64,000 nucleotides of DNA, taken from the NCBI GenBank assembly GCA_964019165.1, contig OZ025282.1:12482229-12546228 (forward strand), in the 5' to 3' direction. Under the pieces are notes generated by a model that saw only the letters and a list, made by a program, of their open reading frames with translations, made no database searches and had not been told where the DNA came from. Source of the stretch: Mastigias papua (lineage: Eukaryota; Cnidaria; Scyphozoa; Rhizostomeae; Mastigiidae). How positions within the stretch are numbered: the stretch's first letter is position 1; every line of letters begins with the position of its first letter. This document shows, one piece after another, positions 60,208-64,000 of this stretch. A program made the position numbers and the translations under genes.

Positions 60208-60830
60208 ACTTTAACAAGAAAACAGATTGGGTGGATGAGCGATGCACTCTTCTGAATGAGCGATGCCACAATACATCTGGAAGCACATGAAAGCGACCAG
60301 TGTACAGTTTGCACTTCTACACTAAATTTCCAATGTGCTGTTATCCATTTCTTAATGCTAAATCAGAATCAATGCCATGATTTTGTACTTTTAGCCGAAA
60401 CCAATTTCATTGCAGCAAGCTGTCTAGGCCTTCGTACGGCTAATTATGCTGTAAGCCTCGAACTGACAACGAGTTTAGAGGTGTACAAGTTTTACAATCC
60501 GCGCCTCGAAAACAACAAAGGCACCGACGCGAGTGTCCCTTCTGCCTACTATCTATTCTGTGCCCTCATCAATTTTCTGTAATTGACTTCAATAGATACA
60601 GTTTTCCTTCGAAATCTGCTTTCTAAATATGCGCTTACATCATAGAGAAAGTAGTTGAAGAAATGAATTTCATGCTAGTGGTAGTTGAGAAAGTAGAAGG
60701 CAGTATATGATAACATTTATGGCTGCATTCGGAAAGTGCGATGCAACTCTTGATAGACAAGAAGTATGAACTCCTCGATTTTCAGCTAATAAACACAGAC
60801 TCACCCTTCCATTTTACTAGACTAAACACA

Positions 60831-61494
60831 ATTAAACATCAAGTGTGAATACTTCCCCGAGCAGAATACAATGGAAACTCTCCATTCTGTTCATACCTGA
60901 CTCGTCTGAGCCAATTAAACATCAAGTGTGAATACTTCCCTGAGCAGAATACAATGGAAACTCTCCATTCTGTTCATACCTGATTCGTCTGAGCCAATTA
61001 AACATCAAGTGTGAATACTTCCCTGAGCAGAATACAACGGAAACTCTCCATTCTGTTCATACCTGACTCATCTGAGCCAATTAAACATCAAGTGTGAATA
61101 CTTCCCTGAGCAGAATACAACGGAAACTCTCCATTCTGTTCATACCTGACTCGTCTGAGCCAATTAAACATCAAGTGTGAATACTTCCCTGAGCAGAATA
61201 CAACGGAAACTCTCCATTCTGTTCATACCTGACTCGTCTGAGCCAATTAAACATCAAGTGTGAATACTTCCCTGAGCAGAATACAATGGAAACTCTCCAT
61301 TCTCTTCATACCTGACTCGTCTGAGCCAATTAAACATCAAGTGTGAATACTTCCCTGAGCAGAATACAACGGAAACTCTCCATTCTGTTCATACCTGACT
61401 CGTCTGAGCCAATTAAACATCAAGTGTGAATACTTCCCTGAGCAGAATACAATGGAAACTCTCCATTCTGTTCATACCTGACTCGTCTGAGCCC
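60831..61494. repeat. Satellite, 8 tandem copies of an 83-bp unit
   Basis: Unit starts ATTAAACATCAAGTGTGAAT. Copies begin every 83 bp from 60831 to 61412 with 1-4 differences each. Not a multiple of three, so no repeated protein. Confidence 0.95.
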
Positions 61495-62809
61495 ATTGGA
61501 ATATTGCTAAAATACTATTGGAAACAAACAACAACAACAACAAGCAGATACTACTCCTAAAATTCTATGATGACATTATTAATTGACTTGCATGTACCTC
61601 CCCTTCTATAAACTCTTGGGTGCCTAATAAAAGTATTCCCTCTAATTAATTTTTCAAACAGCTTCCAACAAGGACACTCCTTTTCCAACCCCCGCTAAAT
61701 AAATTTCAAGTTAGCTTCCACCCAAGACAATTTTCAGAGGAGGTACTTTGGCGAGCAAAGTGCTTGTACATATTCTTGGCCAGCGCTAATTCTCAGTCAG
61801 TTCTTGACAAATTTCTATGTTGAGAAACTCCTTCTTCAGTCCACTGGAAAATTGATCACATATTGGTAAAGCCAAAATAGAACGGAATATGTTGTTGAAA
61901 TCTGCCTAACTTCATGATGATCGATGTTCATAACCTTTGCAAGTTCATCAGAGGCTGGAGTGGCAACTGAAAATGTCTTCCTTAATATACCAGCTGTTAC
62001 TGCTACTTCGAATCTCAACTCTTGATCTCAGTGTCAGTTCAAATTTCGGATAAAGTTTCTACATAGTCAAAATGCATTCTTATCCATAATTCTGTTTTTC
62101 CAATCGTATTAAATTTTTTCACTTTGATCATGTTTGATTACCTTGTATACTCTTTCTTCAAATGCTCATCTTCCTTTCTGTTTTATACCCGTTCTGCGAG
62201 CTTCAAGAATTCTCACGTAATAAATGACACCCACTTAAATACTTACAGTACATCATACTTCAAGGGGCCCAAAAGCAAGGGGTTGAAATGCACGGGGTCT
62301 AAACGCAAGGTGACCGATACGTCCAACCAGCCAGTCTGCTCCTGATTGCATGACTCAATTTTACTGCAACTTTTTGCATCGAACTAGAAGGCAATCCCTA
62401 CACCAAAAAGTGACTGACTAATATAAAGAAGTCATTTAGAAAATTGAATATAAAGACATGAGGAAATCATTTCTACCATACATAGACAAACCGTAATATA
62501 TATGTTTTATATTGCAGTTTGTAGCCCACGCAAATAGAATAGATAAACTAATTTCTTGAAGAAACAAACCAAAAATTTGCTTGAATTTGTAGCTCAACTC
62601 CTAACCCATGCAGTGTTTGATTATCTTGAATAAAACAAACAGTGGTATAACCTACTAAAATTCAAGAAAAGTGAAGATCAGTGGAATTAGGAGTTGTAAA
62701 ATATGCCAAACATCTAAACACAAAATTTTTCGTTTGCAGATCCTTCGTTCTTGTGGCATCTAGCCTGTTTCTGACTGTATTTCATGCATCTTTGTATCAA
62801 ATGGCCCTG
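61495..62809. other. No gene recognised
   Basis: AT-rich sequence between the satellite and the PLE. A few short frames, none with domains. Confidence 0.4.
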
Positions 62810-63664
62810 GGGTAGTCATGGCTGTATTTACCGCCGAGGTAGAAGATGATAATAATTTGCCATTTTTGGATGTGCTCGTTACACATGATGGTACCGGCTT
62901 TTCTACCAGCCTATATCGTAAGAAAACATTTACTGGGCTCAATACGAATTATGTTAGCCTTGCCCCTGATAAGTACAAGATTAATCTAGTTCGTATTTTA
63001 GTATTTCGCGCTTTTCACATTTGCTTGTCCTATAGCAACTTTCATAATGAATTAACTCGCATTAAAAGAATTTTATCTTCTAATTGCTTTCCTAGATCCA
63101 TTACCGACCGTGTTCTTAAGTCGTTTTTAGACGACAAATTTAATAAAAAACCTCCTAAAAAAGTCGATGACAGAACCCCCGTTATGGTGTGCCTTCCTTT
63201 CTTAGACCAGTATAGCTTACAGGTTAAAAAACGTCTTATCTGGTTAATTAAACAATGTTATCCCACACTTAAGCTTGAAGTTATTTATACTTCTCCAAAA
63301 CGTATATCTTCCCTGTTTAGGTTTAAGGACAAACTCCCTTCTCTCATTTGCTCTTCTGTGGTTTCTTGTTACAAGTGTCCTGGCTGCCATGCCTCGTACT
63401 ACGGGAAAACAACCCGTAATCTTGTTGTTCGCTGCAGAGAGCATTTGGGAATTTATAAAACATGTCAAAAGATAAAAAAACAGTTCTTCTGCCATTGGGG
63501 ACCATATTTCTAAGACTGGCCATGATGCGTCCCTTGGAAACTTTGAAATCATTAGTAGAACTGATAACTCTTTTAATCTACTTATTCAAGAGAGTCTTCT
63601 GATTCTACGTGATAGGCCCAGTCTTAACGGACAATTGTCCTCTATTCCCCTTACACTGTTTTGA
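62810..63664 (+). pseudogene. Penelope-like element RT end and GIY-YIG domain
   Basis: E-V-E-D-D-N-N-L-P-F-L-D-V-L-V and S-L-Y-R-K-K-T-F-T-G-L are PLE RT C-terminal motifs. They are followed by the linker (C-Y-K-C-P-G-C) and an endonuclease start, S-Y-Y-G-K-T-T-R-N-L-V-V-R-C-R-E-H. A frame change near 63490 leads into the last part (D-H-I-S-K-T-G-H-D, N-L-L-I-Q-E-S-L), ending at TGA 63662-63664. The canonical G-I-Y is not present, as in several PLE lineages. The RT core upstream is lost. Confidence 0.8.
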
Positions 63665-64000
63665 TGTGTTGTTTATTTAGTATTACTGTCCCATGTTCCT
63701 CTCTTGATTGATCTTTCTCGCTATTTCTTTACTTTTTCCCCTGTTTTCCTATACTTTTCCCATCCTATTTACATGTCTCTCTTTCACGGTTTATGCGCCT
63801 TCTCTGTTTCCACGTGTCCCCCTTAGTCGTTTTACTTGCTCTTTTCTACAATACTTTTCCTCCTCTATGACAATACTGTTTTCCCCCTCGTTTCTCGCTA
63901 CGCGTTTCTATTTACTTTTCCATGCTTTCAGCCTTAGTTGTTTTTCCCTTGGGTTCTTGGCCCTTTATATTGAGCTGAACACGCCATGATTTTTACACTG
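63665..64000 (+). other. PLE 3' tail, pyrimidine-rich
   Basis: C/T-rich sequence like that at 52860-53060, here without its end before the window stops. Confidence 0.5.

Larger units (their letters stand above)
58161..60580. mobile_element. Candidate 2.4-kb TIR element
   Basis: CACAGAATAGATAATAGGCA at 58179-58198 continues into GAAGGGACACTC. The same stretch occurs inverted at about 60532-60565 with one difference. CGAGTTTAGAGGTGTA also occurs near both ends, in the same orientation. Outer ends and a duplication could not be fixed. It contains the LINE remnant at 58500-58905. Confidence 0.5.

Noticed and set aside
60256..60582. 108-codon plus-strand ORF
   Set aside because: Overlaps the inverted-repeat end; composition and lack of domains suggest chance.
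60831..61494. CRISPR array
   Set aside because: Contiguous tandem units without variable spacers, in a eukaryotic genome.

Overview
The window looks like a transposon-rich, AT-rich, intron-containing metazoan genome, most likely a cnidarian or another aquatic invertebrate. Evidence is spliced host exons with GT..AG borders, a DIRS-type tyrosine-recombinase retrotransposon, BEL/Pao and Ty3/gypsy LTR elements, Penelope-like elements (PLEs), CR1/jockey-like LINE fragments and long (TA)n arrays. The species call is inference; no rRNA, true tRNA gene or CRISPR array was seen.

Layout. 1-1.9 kb: truncated LINE (minus). 2.5-3.4 kb: a small spliced gene (minus) for a secreted peptide precursor. 3.8-5.2 kb: LINE 3' part (plus) split by a 344-bp TA-flanked MITE. 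7.9-8.25 kb: PLE GIY-YIG fragment. 9.1-33.3 kb: a nested stack. An old hAT-like non-autonomous element (TIR tips CAGGCGCGGATC, 5-bp duplication ATAAT) has been entered by a Harbinger-like MITE, a DIRS element (10.8-15.7 kb), a BEL/Pao element (16.0-27.1 kb) and a Ty3/gypsy element (27.2-33.1 kb, minus). The BEL and gypsy elements carry further insertions. 33.6-36.7 kb: a TIR-bounded element holding a two-exon cysteine-rich (CxC-type) gene. 36.9-38.1 kb: a PIF/Harbinger-like element with a MADF protein and no transposase. 39.3-40.8 kb: a long inverted repeat with tRNA-like SINE heads around (TA)n. 41.1-42.6 kb: a Foldback-like element made of inverted arrays of a 21-bp repeat. 43.9-44.8 kb: a deletion derivative of a pogo/Tc-like transposon.

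Host genes lie mainly at 46-56 kb on the minus strand: a two-exon secreted single-domain Kazal protease inhibitor (46468-47372) and the 3' part of an SLC15/POT-type peptide transporter (49582-55966) that includes a 30-bp microexon. The transporter introns contain two local inverted duplications and a PLE 3' end. 56.5-64 kb: LINE 3' fragments, an inverted-repeat pair, an 83-bp x 8 satellite and a PLE RT/GIY-YIG fragment.

There is no operon-like cooperation. The host genes are independent eukaryotic genes, and the rest is a record of successive transposition. Most retroelement ORFs carry stops or frameshifts and are probably dead. The exceptions are the DIRS gag-like ORF, which is open, and the DIRS recombinase, whose catalytic residues are intact although its N-terminus is shifted.
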